Made by a program: the position numbers and the translations under genes
The notes under the pieces: model-generated
What the model was told of the DNA's origin: nothing
Seen by the model: the letters and a program-made list of their open reading frames with translations, nothing else
The model's database searches: none
From: Tepidisphaeraceae bacterium
Lineage (GTDB): Bacteria; Planctomycetota; Phycisphaerae; Tepidisphaerales; Tepidisphaeraceae
Direction: 5' to 3'
NCBI GenBank assembly: GCA_025450555.1
Contig: JANWHF010000190.1
Span: 1 to 5,403 of the forward strand
Length of the DNA stretch: 5,403 bases
In this document: piece by piece, positions 1-5,403 of the stretch
Layout of the letters: every line of letters starts with the position of its first letter
How positions within the stretch are numbered: the stretch's first letter is position 1

Positions 1-304
1 CCTTAAGGACTCCCGTCTCCGGTCCTATATCATAATCGAACTGAGCCAACTAACAACCCTACAAATGAATTTGAGCTGACTGGGGGCCTCTCCAGCACGG
101 CTTCACTGGTTGTGTAGCTGCTCAATCTACCAAGTTTATCGTTTAACCTGGGCAAACTCAGTCGAATTTTGTTAGCTTCGGGTCAGATTTGATTAATCGG
201 ACGCTTTTGATGTGCCAATAGCTGTTGGCAATTGTCGCTTCATCCTCGGCCCCTCAAGGGTTAAGATGACCTCCTCACCCTACTCGCCTTGCGGAGGAAA
301 AATC
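1..304. other. Noncoding leader upstream of the Tat-signal protein gene
   Basis: No convincing gene is visible on either strand. The stretch is richer in A and T than the coding DNA to its right, as expected for an intergenic or promoter region. A short stem (AGGAC at 6-10 with GTCCT at 22-26) sits at the left edge but has no clear T tract, so I do not call it a terminator. The best promoter-like pair is TTGTTA (169-174) and ATTAAT (192-197), 17 bases apart, each matching four of six sigma-70 consensus positions. That is weak and could be chance. An in-frame ATG at 212 would extend the downstream gene by 31 residues, but this extension would place ordinary polar sequence ahead of the Tat signal. 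Confidence 0.5.
293..297 (+). promoter_or_regulatory. Shine-Dalgarno site GGAGG deciding the start at 305
   Basis: GGAGG lies 7 bases ahead of the ATG at 305, which is ideal spacing. The alternative in-frame ATG at 212 has no comparable site. The protein starting at 305 also begins directly with a Tat signal, so two independent lines agree on this start. Confidence 0.85.
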
Positions 305-1816
305 ATGGCTACTTCGCGTCGGGCATTTCTCGAACGTACCGCTCTGGGCGGACTGGCAATTGGCGGCCTTGGACTTTTGGATCGCCTTTGTCCGGTCTCC
401 GCTGCCGAGGCAAAGATCGATCCCGCCCTGGTTCGACTTGGCGACGACATTGAGCCGACCGTTCGTCTGCTCGAGCAGACGCCACGCGAAAAGCTGCTGG
501 AGGAAGTGGCTCATCGAATCAACCAGGGCCTCAGCTATGGCCAGCTTCTGACCGCCCTGCTGTTGGCGGCGGTGCGAAATGTTCAGCCGCGCCCGGCGGT
601 CGGGTTCAAATTCCACGCGGTGCTGGTGATCAACTCCGCTCATCTTGCGAGCCTCGCATCGCCCGACAACGACCGTTGGCTTCCAATCTTCTGGGCGCTG
701 GATCGGTTCAAGGCCTCGCAAGCCGAAACGCAAAGCACCACTGGCTGGCGCATGGCGCCGGTGGATGAATCGAAAGTTCCCGCGCCGGATAAAGCGCAAG
801 CCGGTTTTTGTGCGGCGATGGATGCCTGGGACGAGCAGGCGGCGGATGCCGCTGCCTCTGCACTGGCGCGATCCTGCACGCGCGATCAATGCTTCGAACT
901 GTTTGCCCGATACGGCTCGCGCGATTTCCGCGACATCGGTCACAAAGCCATCTTCGTCTCCAACAGCTTCCGCCTGCTCGATTGCATCGGCTGGCGTCAT
1001 GCCGAAACAGTTCTGCGCTCGCTGGCTTATGCCTTGATGAAATATGACGGGCAGAATCCGTCCAAATCGGATCAACCCGCCGATCGTCCGGGCAGACAGA
1101 ATGCGGAGTTGGCGCGCAAGATTCGCGCTGACTGGCTCGATGGAAAAAGGGATCGCGCAGCATCAGCAAGTCTGCTGAAGGTCTTCCGGCAAAATTCTCC
1201 GGAAGATGCCTGCTCTGCAGTTGCTGATGCCCTTGATCGCGGCGTCGCGCCCTCCTCTATTTCCGATGCGCTGCTGTGCGCGTCGGGTGAACTATTGATG
1301 CGCCAGCCGGGCATCGCGACGCTCCATTCGGTCACCTCGTCCAACGCGCTGCATTTTGCCTATCAATCGGCGATGGAGCCGGGGAATCGGCTAATGCTGC
1401 TGCTTCAGAACACCGCCTTCGTCTGTCTTTTTCGGCAGATGCTCAACCGCAATGCTCGTGAAGTGATCGTGGATGAATTTGAATCGACTCCTACTTCCGC
1501 TTCCGGGCCGGACGCAATTGGCGAGATCCTCGCTCAGATCACTCAGGATCGAATGGCTGCATCGCGCAAGACGCTGGCATATCTCGATGCCGGCGGCAAT
1601 CCGCACGATCTGATGCATGCCGCCCGGCGGCTGGTCTTCATGAAGGGCAACGATGCGCACGACTACAAATTCAGCTCCGCGGTGATGGAGGATTTCTATA
1701 CGATTTCGCCTACCTTGCGCAATCGCTATCTTGCCGCCAGTTGCTTCTATCTGCCCGGCTCAGGAGCCAGGGACAATCCGCTCATTCAGCGCATCCGCGC
1801 GGCGTTCGCGAATTGA
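305..1816 (+). CDS. Tat-exported protein of unknown function, possibly questin-oxidase-like
   Basis: The 503-residue product begins with a twin-arginine signal: SRRAFLE (residues 4-10), a hydrophobic stretch to about residue 25, and small residues suitable for signal peptidase cleavage near A34-A36. It should be exported folded to the periplasm, often a sign of a bound cofactor or metal. The rest looks mostly helical, with no further membrane segment. Histidines fall in distinct motif-like patches: FKFHAV (H104), IGHKAI (H213), LHSVTSSNALH (H341, H350) and AHDYKF (H452). Spaced histidines in a helical protein suggest metal or redox cofactor binding, and the patches loosely recall questin-oxidase-like proteins. 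That likeness is from memory and weak. A cysteine at 29 is not in a good lipobox. The start at 305 is fixed by a strong ribosome binding site and by the signal peptide. The lipase gene follows on the same strand 103 bases later and might be co-transcribed. The gene is sure; the function is not. Confidence 0.9.
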   Translation: MATSRRAFLERTALGGLAIGGLGLLDRLCPVSAAEAKIDPALVRLGDDIEPTVRLLEQTPREKLLEEVAHRINQGLSYGQLLTALLLAAVRNVQPRPAVGFKFHAVLVINSAHLASLASPDNDRWLPIFWALDRFKASQAETQSTTGWRMAPVDESKVPAPDKAQAGFCAAMDAWDEQAADAAASALARSCTRDQCFELFARYGSRDFRDIGHKAIFVSNSFRLLDCIGWRHAETVLRSLAYALMKYDGQNPSKSDQPADRPGRQNAELARKIRADWLDGKRDRAASASLLKVFRQNSPEDACSAVADALDRGVAPSSISDALLCASGELLMRQPGIATLHSVTSSNALHFAYQSAMEPGNRLMLLLQNTAFVCLFRQMLNRNAREVIVDEFESTPTSASGPDAIGEILAQITQDRMAASRKTLAYLDAGGNPHDLMHAARRLVFMKGNDAHDYKFSSAVMEDFYTISPTLRNRYLAASCFYLPGSGARDNPLIQRIRAAFAN

Positions 1817-1825
1817 GGTTCGTCA

Positions 1826-1896
1826 TGTAGCACAGCCGCCCTCGGCTGTGGTTTTGGTTCCCGTTGGAAAACACAGCCGAGGGCGGCTGTGCTACA
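1826..1896. repeat. REPIN-like inverted repeat of two palindromic units ('AQPPSAV' repeat)
   Basis: Bases 1826-1850 are perfectly complementary to 1872-1896 (25 bp), with a 21-base centre. Each arm is itself a hairpin: CACAGCCG, loop CCCT, CGGCTGTG (1831-1850), with the mirror copy at 1872-1891. Two small palindromes in opposite orientation around a short spacer is the architecture of a REPIN (paired REP sequences). Because the arms are mirror copies, both strands translate to related peptides containing AQPPSAV and HSRGRLCY. I recall these as frequent spurious peptides in planctomycete and verrucomicrobial annotations, which implies a high-copy element, but only one copy is in this window. 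No T tract follows on either strand, so it is not a standard intrinsic terminator, although the RNA would fold strongly. No target-site duplication is evident. It fills most of the gap between the Tat protein and lipase genes. Confidence 0.85.
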
Positions 1897-1919
1897 CCAA
1901 GAGAAAAGCGCGACCTCGA

Positions 1920-2681
1920 ATGCTTCCCGTCGTTCTGCACCACGGATTTGGCCTTGGTATCCTCCGACTGGCAGGGTTCAAATACTTCTGCGGCGGCATC
2001 GATCGCGCCATCGCCGACACTGGCCATCCGCTGATCCTCTCGCGCGTGCATCCCAGTGCCGGCATCATCACCCGCGCACGACAGCTCAAGGAAATCATCC
2101 TTCGCCAGCTCGAAATCCTGGGAAAGTCCAACGAGCAGATCATCATCATTGCCCACTCGATGGGCGGCCTCGACGCCCGCTACATGATCTCACGTCTCGG
2201 CATGGCCGATCGGGTGCGGGCGCTGCTCACCATCTCCGCGCCCCATCGAGGCAGCCCCTACGCCGACTGGTGCTTGCGAAATATTGGCTATCGTCTTGGC
2301 GGCCTGCGCCTGATGCGCCATCTTCATTTGGATGTGCAGGCGGTTTCAGATCTGACCACTGAAAGTTGCCGGCAGTTTAATGAGGAAATTGCGGATGATC
2401 CACGGGTGGAATATTTTTCGATCAGCGGCAGCCGGCCGTGGAACCGCGTGCCGCCCTTCGCGCTGCACTCTTATAAGGTGATTTACGATGCCGAGGGGGA
2501 AAACGATTGCCTGGTGTCGGTGAAAAGTTCGATCTGGGGCAAGCATCTGGGCATCTGGCCTGCCGACCATTTCCATCAGATCAACAAGCGGTATGTGCTG
2601 GAACTTGTCGAACCCACCGGTGACATCTGCCCCTATTACGTGCGACTGCTGGATCAGCTCAAGGAGAATGGGATCGCGTGA
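1920..2681 (+). CDS. Alpha/beta-hydrolase, lipase/esterase (triacylglycerol lipase-like)
   Basis: This 253-residue protein should hydrolyse carboxylic esters. It opens on the first core strand with the oxyanion-hole motif LHHGFG (residues 6-11). The nucleophile elbow AHSMGG (78-83) supplies Ser80, and the SAPHRGSPYADW segment (106-117) is typical of bacterial lipases. The acid is probably Asp196 in NDCLVS and the base His217 in ADHFHQIN, so the triad looks complete. The family usually has NDG where this protein has NDC. No signal peptide or membrane segment is seen, so it is likely cytosolic; the substrate cannot be read from the sequence. The ATG at 1920 is chosen because it directly precedes the core fold. 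The reading frame stays open back to 1731, but that stretch only translates the end of the previous gene in another frame and the inverted repeat. No good ribosome binding site precedes 1920, only AGAG around 1902-1905. The gene converges with the STAS gene, 9 bases between stops. Confidence 0.88.
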   Translation: MLPVVLHHGFGLGILRLAGFKYFCGGIDRAIADTGHPLILSRVHPSAGIITRARQLKEIILRQLEILGKSNEQIIIIAHSMGGLDARYMISRLGMADRVRALLTISAPHRGSPYADWCLRNIGYRLGGLRLMRHLHLDVQAVSDLTTESCRQFNEEIADDPRVEYFSISGSRPWNRVPPFALHSYKVIYDAEGENDCLVSVKSSIWGKHLGIWPADHFHQINKRYVLELVEPTGDICPYYVRLLDQLKENGIA

Positions 2682-2690
2682 GACAACCGA

Positions 2691-3047
2691 TCACGCGCGA
2701 ATTGCACGAAGCGCATCGGCGCGATTGGAACGGATGGTAAACAATCGCTCCATGCAGCAGGTGCGGAAGACCTGGATCAGTCTGGGCGACAGCCCGCACA
2801 AGACCAACTCCCCTCCCGCATCCAAAACGCGCTGACGCAGGTTCACCATCAACCCCAGCGCCGCGCTTCCCGCATACGACAGGCGCGACAGGTCCAATAC
2901 CCATCGTCCGCCCGCATTTCCGGCAACGACACCGAGCAGCGATTCGTTGAGCTGGTCGAATTCGTCGCTGTCCAGGGTGTGAGGCAACGCCAATTCCACC
3001 ACGGTCGCCGTCTCCATCGCCGTCACTTGGAACAGGTCCTGCGACAT
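2691..3047 (-). CDS. STAS-domain protein, anti-sigma-factor-antagonist-like
   Basis: The 118-residue product is essentially one STAS domain, the fold of SpoIIAA/RsbV, which binds anti-sigma kinases in partner-switching systems and is controlled by serine phosphorylation. Visible hallmarks are the strand VLDLSRLSYAGSAALG (residues 50-65), a following helix NLRQRVLDAGG (69-79), and the strand ELVLCGLS (80-87) leading to the C-terminal helices. Aligned with SpoIIAA's F-M-D-S-S-G-L-G, this protein reads Y-A-G-S-A-A-L-G. The phosphorylatable serine is kept (Ser61), but the preceding Asp is Gly and the next two residues are Ala-Ala. It may therefore be regulated differently or serve as a non-switching scaffold. 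No RsbW-type kinase, PP2C phosphatase or sigma factor is nearby. The start at 3047 gives the usual length for the family. A GTG at 3095 in the same frame would add 16 residues, and neither start has a strong ribosome binding site. Confidence 0.85.
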   Translation of the reverse strand: MSQDLFQVTAMETATVVELALPHTLDSDEFDQLNESLLGVVAGNAGGRWVLDLSRLSYAGSAALGLMVNLRQRVLDAGGELVLCGLSPRLIQVFRTCCMERLFTIRSNRADALRAIRA

Positions 3048-3176
3048 GGTTCTCGTTTCGATTACGATTGCCGTTGAAGGTGCTGTTGCTATCACACCCG
3101 TATGATCGGCACCGATTGCGATGGCCTTAGAAAACGCACAGCACTAATGCAAAAAAATCTGATTTTACAGGGCGAT

Positions 3177-3182
3177 TGTCAA
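3177..3182 (-). promoter_or_regulatory. Candidate -35 hexamer TTGACA for the STAS gene
   Basis: On the minus strand a perfect TTGACA (3182 to 3177) points toward the STAS gene. A matching -10 box is poor: the hexamer at 17-base spacing is GATTTT, and the better-looking TAAAAT lies only 9 bases away, too close for sigma-70. The location, about 130 bases ahead of the likely start, is right for a promoter. The missing -10 leaves this tentative, or points to an activator-dependent promoter using the palindrome just upstream. Confidence 0.3.
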
Positions 3183-3185
3183 ACG

Positions 3186-3220
3186 CGCGGCTCACGAATC
3201 GTCACGATCTGTGAGTCGCG
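3186..3220. repeat. Interrupted palindrome upstream of the STAS gene, possible operator
   Basis: Bases 3186-3195 pair with 3211-3220 over ten positions, with one G-T wobble (3190/3216). The centre contains a second small palindrome, ATCG-TCA-CGAT (3198-3208). The element ends 3 bases before the minus-strand TTGACA, a position typical of regulator binding sites. No T run follows immediately on either strand, which argues against an intrinsic terminator. Whether it acts as DNA (operator) or RNA cannot be told from the sequence. Confidence 0.4.
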
Positions 3221-3293
3221 CCACCCAACTCGGGTCAGATAAACGACGGAACGGGAACACTGATGTGCGCCCGCCGCGCTGGGCGCTCTCCTC

Positions 3294-3339
3294 AAAACAA
3301 CATCGGGCGCGCTGCAATGCCTGCGGCGCGCCCGATGTT
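3294..3339 (-). terminator. Intrinsic terminator of the aminotransferase gene
   Basis: A long GC-rich hairpin pairs 3299-3316 with 3322-3339: 18 base pairs including one G-T wobble and a 5-base loop. On the minus strand it is followed directly by GTTTTG, a short U tract in the RNA. It lies 39 bases past the aminotransferase stop codon at 3379. The plus strand has no T run after the stem, so it should work in the minus direction only. It would separate the aminotransferase transcript from the STAS gene downstream. Confidence 0.8.
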
Positions 3340-3378
3340 CGATATCAAATGCCCACTTTCACGCGGGTTATCGAACCA

Positions 3379-4533
3379 TTACTTCTCAAACAGCCCGGCC
3401 AGCACGCTCTGGGCGGCGGCAACGCCCGCTCCGAACTTCACCGGCTTGCCCAGCGCCTTGAGCGCATGCTCGGTGGCCGCCACAACAGACAGAGCGTCAT
3501 AAGCGTCACTGTAGCCCATGTGATTGACGCGGAAGATCTGCCCTTCCATGCTGCCCTGCCCGCCGGCAATGTGGATGTTGTGCTTGTTCTTCAGGTGGCC
3601 GCGGAAATCTTTATCGGTCACACCGGCCGGGTAGCGCACGGCAGAGACGCTGTCGGCCGGCTGCTTGCTGAACAGCTCGAAGCCCAGAGCCGTGACGCCC
3701 TGTCGGAAGGCCTCTGCCGTCAGCCGGGTGCGCTTCCAGACGCCTTCGATGGTTTCCTGCTTGATCATCGCCAGGCTGACGCGCAGCGCGTCGATCAGCG
3801 TATTGGCCGGTGTGAAAGGCGTGTCGCCGTCGGCGATGCTCTTCTTGTATTTGGCCAGATCCAGGTAGAAGGTCTTGCGCGCCTTGTTGGCATCCACAGC
3901 CGCCCAGGCACGATCCGATAACGCGACGAAGCCCAGACCGGGCGGAAGCATCAATGCCTTTTGGCTGCCCGTTATCGCCACGTCCACGCCCCACTCGTCC
4001 ATCTTGAAAGGCAGCGCGCCGATGCTGGTGATGCCATCAACAATGAGCATCGTGTCCGGCGAATTCTGCCGCAGCGCCTTGCTCACCGATTCCAGGTCGC
4101 AAACCGTGCCGGTGCTGGTTTCAGAATGAACTAGAATCAGCGCGTCATATTTCGTGCCTTTGACCTTCGCGGCAATCTGCTCGGCCGAGACATGCTGGCC
4201 ATATTCGATCTTCAGCTCTTCGACTTCCGCGCCATACGTCTTGCTGACGCTGGCCCAGCGCTCGGCAAACTTTCCGTTGGAAACGTTAAGCACCTTCTTG
4301 CCCGGAGCGATCGTGTTGACGATGCCCGCCTCGGCGGCCGACGTCCCGGAGCCGGTGATGGTGTAGACGGTGGTCTTGGTCTGGTAGACGTGCTGGAGCA
4401 TCGACTGCACTTCGTTGAACATCGCGCGAAATTCAGCCGTGCGGTGATGATGAACCGGCTTAGCCAGTTCCAGCAGCGTGGCCTCAGGAACACTGGTCGG
4501 GCCAGGTGTAAACAAGCGGTATTTCATGAGCAT
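3379..4533 (-). CDS. Class V PLP-dependent aminotransferase, alanine/serine-glyoxylate or serine-pyruvate type
   Basis: The 384-residue product is a full-length fold-type I aminotransferase that uses pyridoxal phosphate to move an amino group between a small amino acid (alanine or serine) and glyoxylate or pyruvate in the cytosol. Family marks in order are the N-terminal FTPGPTSVP (residues 8-16), the cofactor phosphate-site loop TGSGTSAAEA (60-69), HSETSTG (136-142), IVDGITSIG with cofactor-ring Asp166 (164-172), GSQKAL with Schiff-base Lys192 (189-194), TPFTPANTL (238-246), and FRVNHMG with the likely substrate-carboxylate Arg335 (334-340). The tail GAGVAAAQSVL is also usual in this group. 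Members include AGXT, PucG-like enzymes and the 'soluble hydrogenase small subunit' misnomer; the sequence alone does not settle which donor is used. A role in serine/glycine or glyoxylate metabolism is inferred. The start at 4533 is preferred over an ATG two codons later because of its well-spaced ribosome binding site. It is transcribed divergently from the oxidoreductase gene. Confidence 0.93.
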   Translation of the reverse strand: MLMKYRLFTPGPTSVPEATLLELAKPVHHHRTAEFRAMFNEVQSMLQHVYQTKTTVYTITGSGTSAAEAGIVNTIAPGKKVLNVSNGKFAERWASVSKTYGAEVEELKIEYGQHVSAEQIAAKVKGTKYDALILVHSETSTGTVCDLESVSKALRQNSPDTMLIVDGITSIGALPFKMDEWGVDVAITGSQKALMLPPGLGFVALSDRAWAAVDANKARKTFYLDLAKYKKSIADGDTPFTPANTLIDALRVSLAMIKQETIEGVWKRTRLTAEAFRQGVTALGFELFSKQPADSVSAVRYPAGVTDKDFRGHLKNKHNIHIAGGQGSMEGQIFRVNHMGYSDAYDALSVVAATEHALKALGKPVKFGAGVAAAQSVLAGLFEK

Positions 4534-4541
4534 GGTAAAGC

Positions 4542-4549
4542 TTCCTTCC
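4542..4549 (-). promoter_or_regulatory. Shine-Dalgarno site GGAAGGAA for the aminotransferase
   Basis: On the minus strand GGAAGGAA ends 8 bases before the ATG at 4533. It would be 14 bases from the next in-frame ATG at 4527, so it favours the longer start. Confidence 0.65.
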
Positions 4550-4581
4550 GTAAGAAATCCGTTTCGGATACTGAATTCCGC

Positions 4582-4610
4582 ATGATAGGGAAGGCCGAAT
4601 GAAATGAAAA
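4582..4610 (-). promoter_or_regulatory. Candidate sigma-70 promoter for the aminotransferase
   Basis: Reading the minus strand, TTTTCA (4610-4605, four of six consensus matches) is followed after exactly 17 bases by TATCAT (4587-4582, five of six matches). Transcription would begin near 4575, giving a leader of roughly 40 bases that contains the ribosome binding site. The leader would also contain a small palindrome, ATCCG-TTT-CGGAT (4557-4569), which might be an operator or a weak hairpin. This is a sequence match only. Confidence 0.45.
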
Positions 4611-4736
4611 TCCCTTCGACGTGGATTTACGGGTTTGAGTTACATCGAAAGCTTGTTTTGGGGGCCCCCGCCTCATTTGCATTTCTCCCCCGCCTCCTGC
4701 ATCTTTCCACGCAAGTTAGACGACCTTTTTGCAATC

Positions 4737-4740
4737 GGAG
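4737..4740 (+). promoter_or_regulatory. Shine-Dalgarno site GGAG for the oxidoreductase
   Basis: GGAG lies 8 bases ahead of the ATG at 4749 and supports that start. I could not find a convincing sigma-70 promoter for this gene in the divergent region 4534-4748. That region also contains a perfect GGGGGCCCCC palindrome (4660-4669). Confidence 0.65.
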
Positions 4741-4748
4741 AGCGTTCG

Positions 4749-5403
4749 ATGGCCAAGCAATGGCAATGTGCGGTGATTGGAACCAGCACCGTGGGGCATA
4801 CCCACGTGAAGGTGCTGTCACAGATGGAGAATGCGAAGCTGGTGGCGGTGTGCGACCTGAACCCGGAAAAGGCCAAGGCGGCGCTGGAGCGGCATGGTGT
4901 CACGGGAGTGCCGATCTACAAGGACCAGAGCGAGATGCACGACAGGCATCAGCTTGATGTAGTCAACATTGCCACGCCGAGCGGCGTGCATATGCAATCT
5001 TCACTGATCGCTTTCGAGCACAACGTCAACGTGATTGTTGAGAAGCCGCTGGAAATCCGTATCGATCGCATCGACAAGATGATCGCATCGGCCAAGAAGC
5101 ATAACGTGCGACTGGCCTACATTTCGCAGAACCGCTGGAACGAGGCCAATCGCGCGCTGCACGATGCTTCAGTCGAGGGACGCTTTGGCCGTGTGGCATA
5201 TGCCGCCTGCTTTACGCCCTGGTATCGGCCGGATGAATATTATTCGCTGGGCGGCTGGCGCGGGACGTGGGCCTTCGACGGCGGCGGCGCGATCATGAAT
5301 CAGTCGGTGCACGCCATCGATCTACTGCAATGGATCGGCGGGCCGATCAAGCGCGTCAGCGCCTATGCCGCGAGCCGGATCCATTCCAAGATTGAAGTGG
5401 AAG
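4749..5403 (+). CDS. Gfo/Idh/MocA-family NAD(P)-dependent oxidoreductase, 3' end outside window
   Basis: The visible 218 codons cover the Rossmann half and the start of the C-terminal substrate domain; the gene continues past the right edge. Such enzymes oxidise or reduce sugars, inositols and related compounds with a nicotinamide cofactor. The dinucleotide-binding loop reads VIGTSTVGHTH (residues 9-19), where the usual second glycine of GxGxxG is serine. Asp36 at the end of the second strand (VAVCDLN) suggests a preference for NAD over NADP. IATPSGVH (74-81) and the hallmark EKPLE (98-102) with catalytic-type Lys99 follow. FDGGGAIMNQSVHAIDLLQW (176-195) carries the family's conserved His188 and Asp191. 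The segment WYRPDEYY...WRGTW (158-174) is common in one large subgroup. No signal peptide is present, so it is cytosolic. The substrate is not predictable. It is divergent from the aminotransferase across 215 bases. The start is set by GGAG at 4737-4740. Confidence 0.93.
   Translation, partial: MAKQWQCAVIGTSTVGHTHVKVLSQMENAKLVAVCDLNPEKAKAALERHGVTGVPIYKDQSEMHDRHQLDVVNIATPSGVHMQSSLIAFEHNVNVIVEKPLEIRIDRIDKMIASAKKHNVRLAYISQNRWNEANRALHDASVEGRFGRVAYAACFTPWYRPDEYYSLGGWRGTWAFDGGGAIMNQSVHAIDLLQWIGGPIKRVSAYAASRIHSKIEVE

Larger units (their letters stand above)
3048..3378. other. Noncoding gap between STAS and aminotransferase genes
   Basis: No gene is supported here. The gap holds two structured elements described separately: a palindrome with an adjacent TTGACA (3177-3220), which belongs to the upstream side of the STAS gene, and an intrinsic terminator (3294-3339) serving the aminotransferase gene. 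A run of seven A residues on the plus strand (3151-3157) lies between the palindrome and the STAS start. Reading frames crossing the gap on the plus strand are shadows of the aminotransferase gene. Confidence 0.6.

Noticed and set aside
178..188. An 11-base match TCGGGTCAGAT shared between the left noncoding region and 3230-3240
   Set aside because: A few 11-base matches are expected by chance within 5.4 kb, and the flanks do not align.
212..304. Longer start at 212 for the Tat-signal protein
   Set aside because: It lacks a good ribosome binding site and would bury the Tat motif 31 residues inside; 305 has GGAGG at 7 bases spacing.
275..1075. Long minus-strand open frame opposite the Tat-signal protein
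   Set aside because: The composition is arginine-rich with no recognisable fold, as expected for an antisense shadow; the plus-strand frame has a Tat signal and a ribosome binding site.
1826..1896. The inverted repeat as an intrinsic terminator or a CRISPR remnant
   Set aside because: There is no T tract on either side, and there are two mirror-image units rather than directly repeated units with spacers.
1731..1919. N-terminal extension of the lipase from an ATG at 1731
   Set aside because: It translates the end of the preceding gene in another frame and then the inverted repeat, and it contains no signal peptide or domain; the core fold begins at 1920.
3379..3450. C-terminal tail of the aminotransferase as a microcompartment or encapsulin targeting peptide
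   Set aside because: The alanine-rich end (GAGVAAAQSVL) is common in this aminotransferase family, and no shell or encapsulin gene is present.
3211..3921. Long plus-strand open frame opposite the aminotransferase
   Set aside because: It is a shadow of a clearly recognised enzyme on the other strand, crosses the terminator, and shows no domain of its own.

Overview
The window looks like chromosomal DNA from a moderately GC-rich, free-living bacterium. The best guess is a member of the Planctomycetota, possibly Phycisphaerae. The clues are a Tat-exported protein of unknown function, a MocA-type sugar-oxidoreductase-like gene, a single STAS-domain protein, and an intergenic inverted repeat whose translation reads 'AQPPSAV'. 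I remember that repeat as scattered through planctomycete and verrucomicrobial genomes. This placement is inferred from recall and gene style, not from a search.

Layout, left to right. Bases 1-304 hold no gene I can support; the stretch is AT-richer than the rest and ends in a strong ribosome binding site. A 503-residue Tat-signal protein (305-1816, +) follows, of a family I cannot name with confidence. Next comes a compact hairpin-of-hairpins repeat (1826-1896). Just 23 bases beyond it starts a cytosolic alpha/beta-hydrolase of lipase/esterase type (1920-2681, +) with a readable Ser-Asp-His triad. A STAS-domain protein (2691-3047, -) converges on the lipase with only 9 bases between the stop codons. 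A noncoding gap (3048-3378) then carries a palindrome beside a TTGACA hexamer, upstream of the STAS gene, and a strong intrinsic terminator for the next gene. That gene is a PLP-dependent class V aminotransferase of the alanine/serine-glyoxylate (or serine-pyruvate) type (3379-4533, -). A 215-base divergent promoter region separates it from a Gfo/Idh/MocA-family NAD(P)-dependent oxidoreductase (4749 onward, +), which runs off the right edge after 218 codons.

The genes do not form an obvious single pathway. The first two, on the plus strand, could be co-transcribed. The STAS gene and the aminotransferase share a strand but are separated by a terminator, so they are probably separate units. The aminotransferase and the oxidoreductase are divergent and might share control. 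I found no CRISPR array, rRNA, tRNA, transposase, phage gene or toxin-antitoxin pair, and no convincing undescribed multigene system. The items most worth a second look are the REPIN-like repeat pressed against the lipase start, the exported histidine-rich unknown protein, the STAS protein with an altered phosphorylation-site motif, and the palindrome in front of it.
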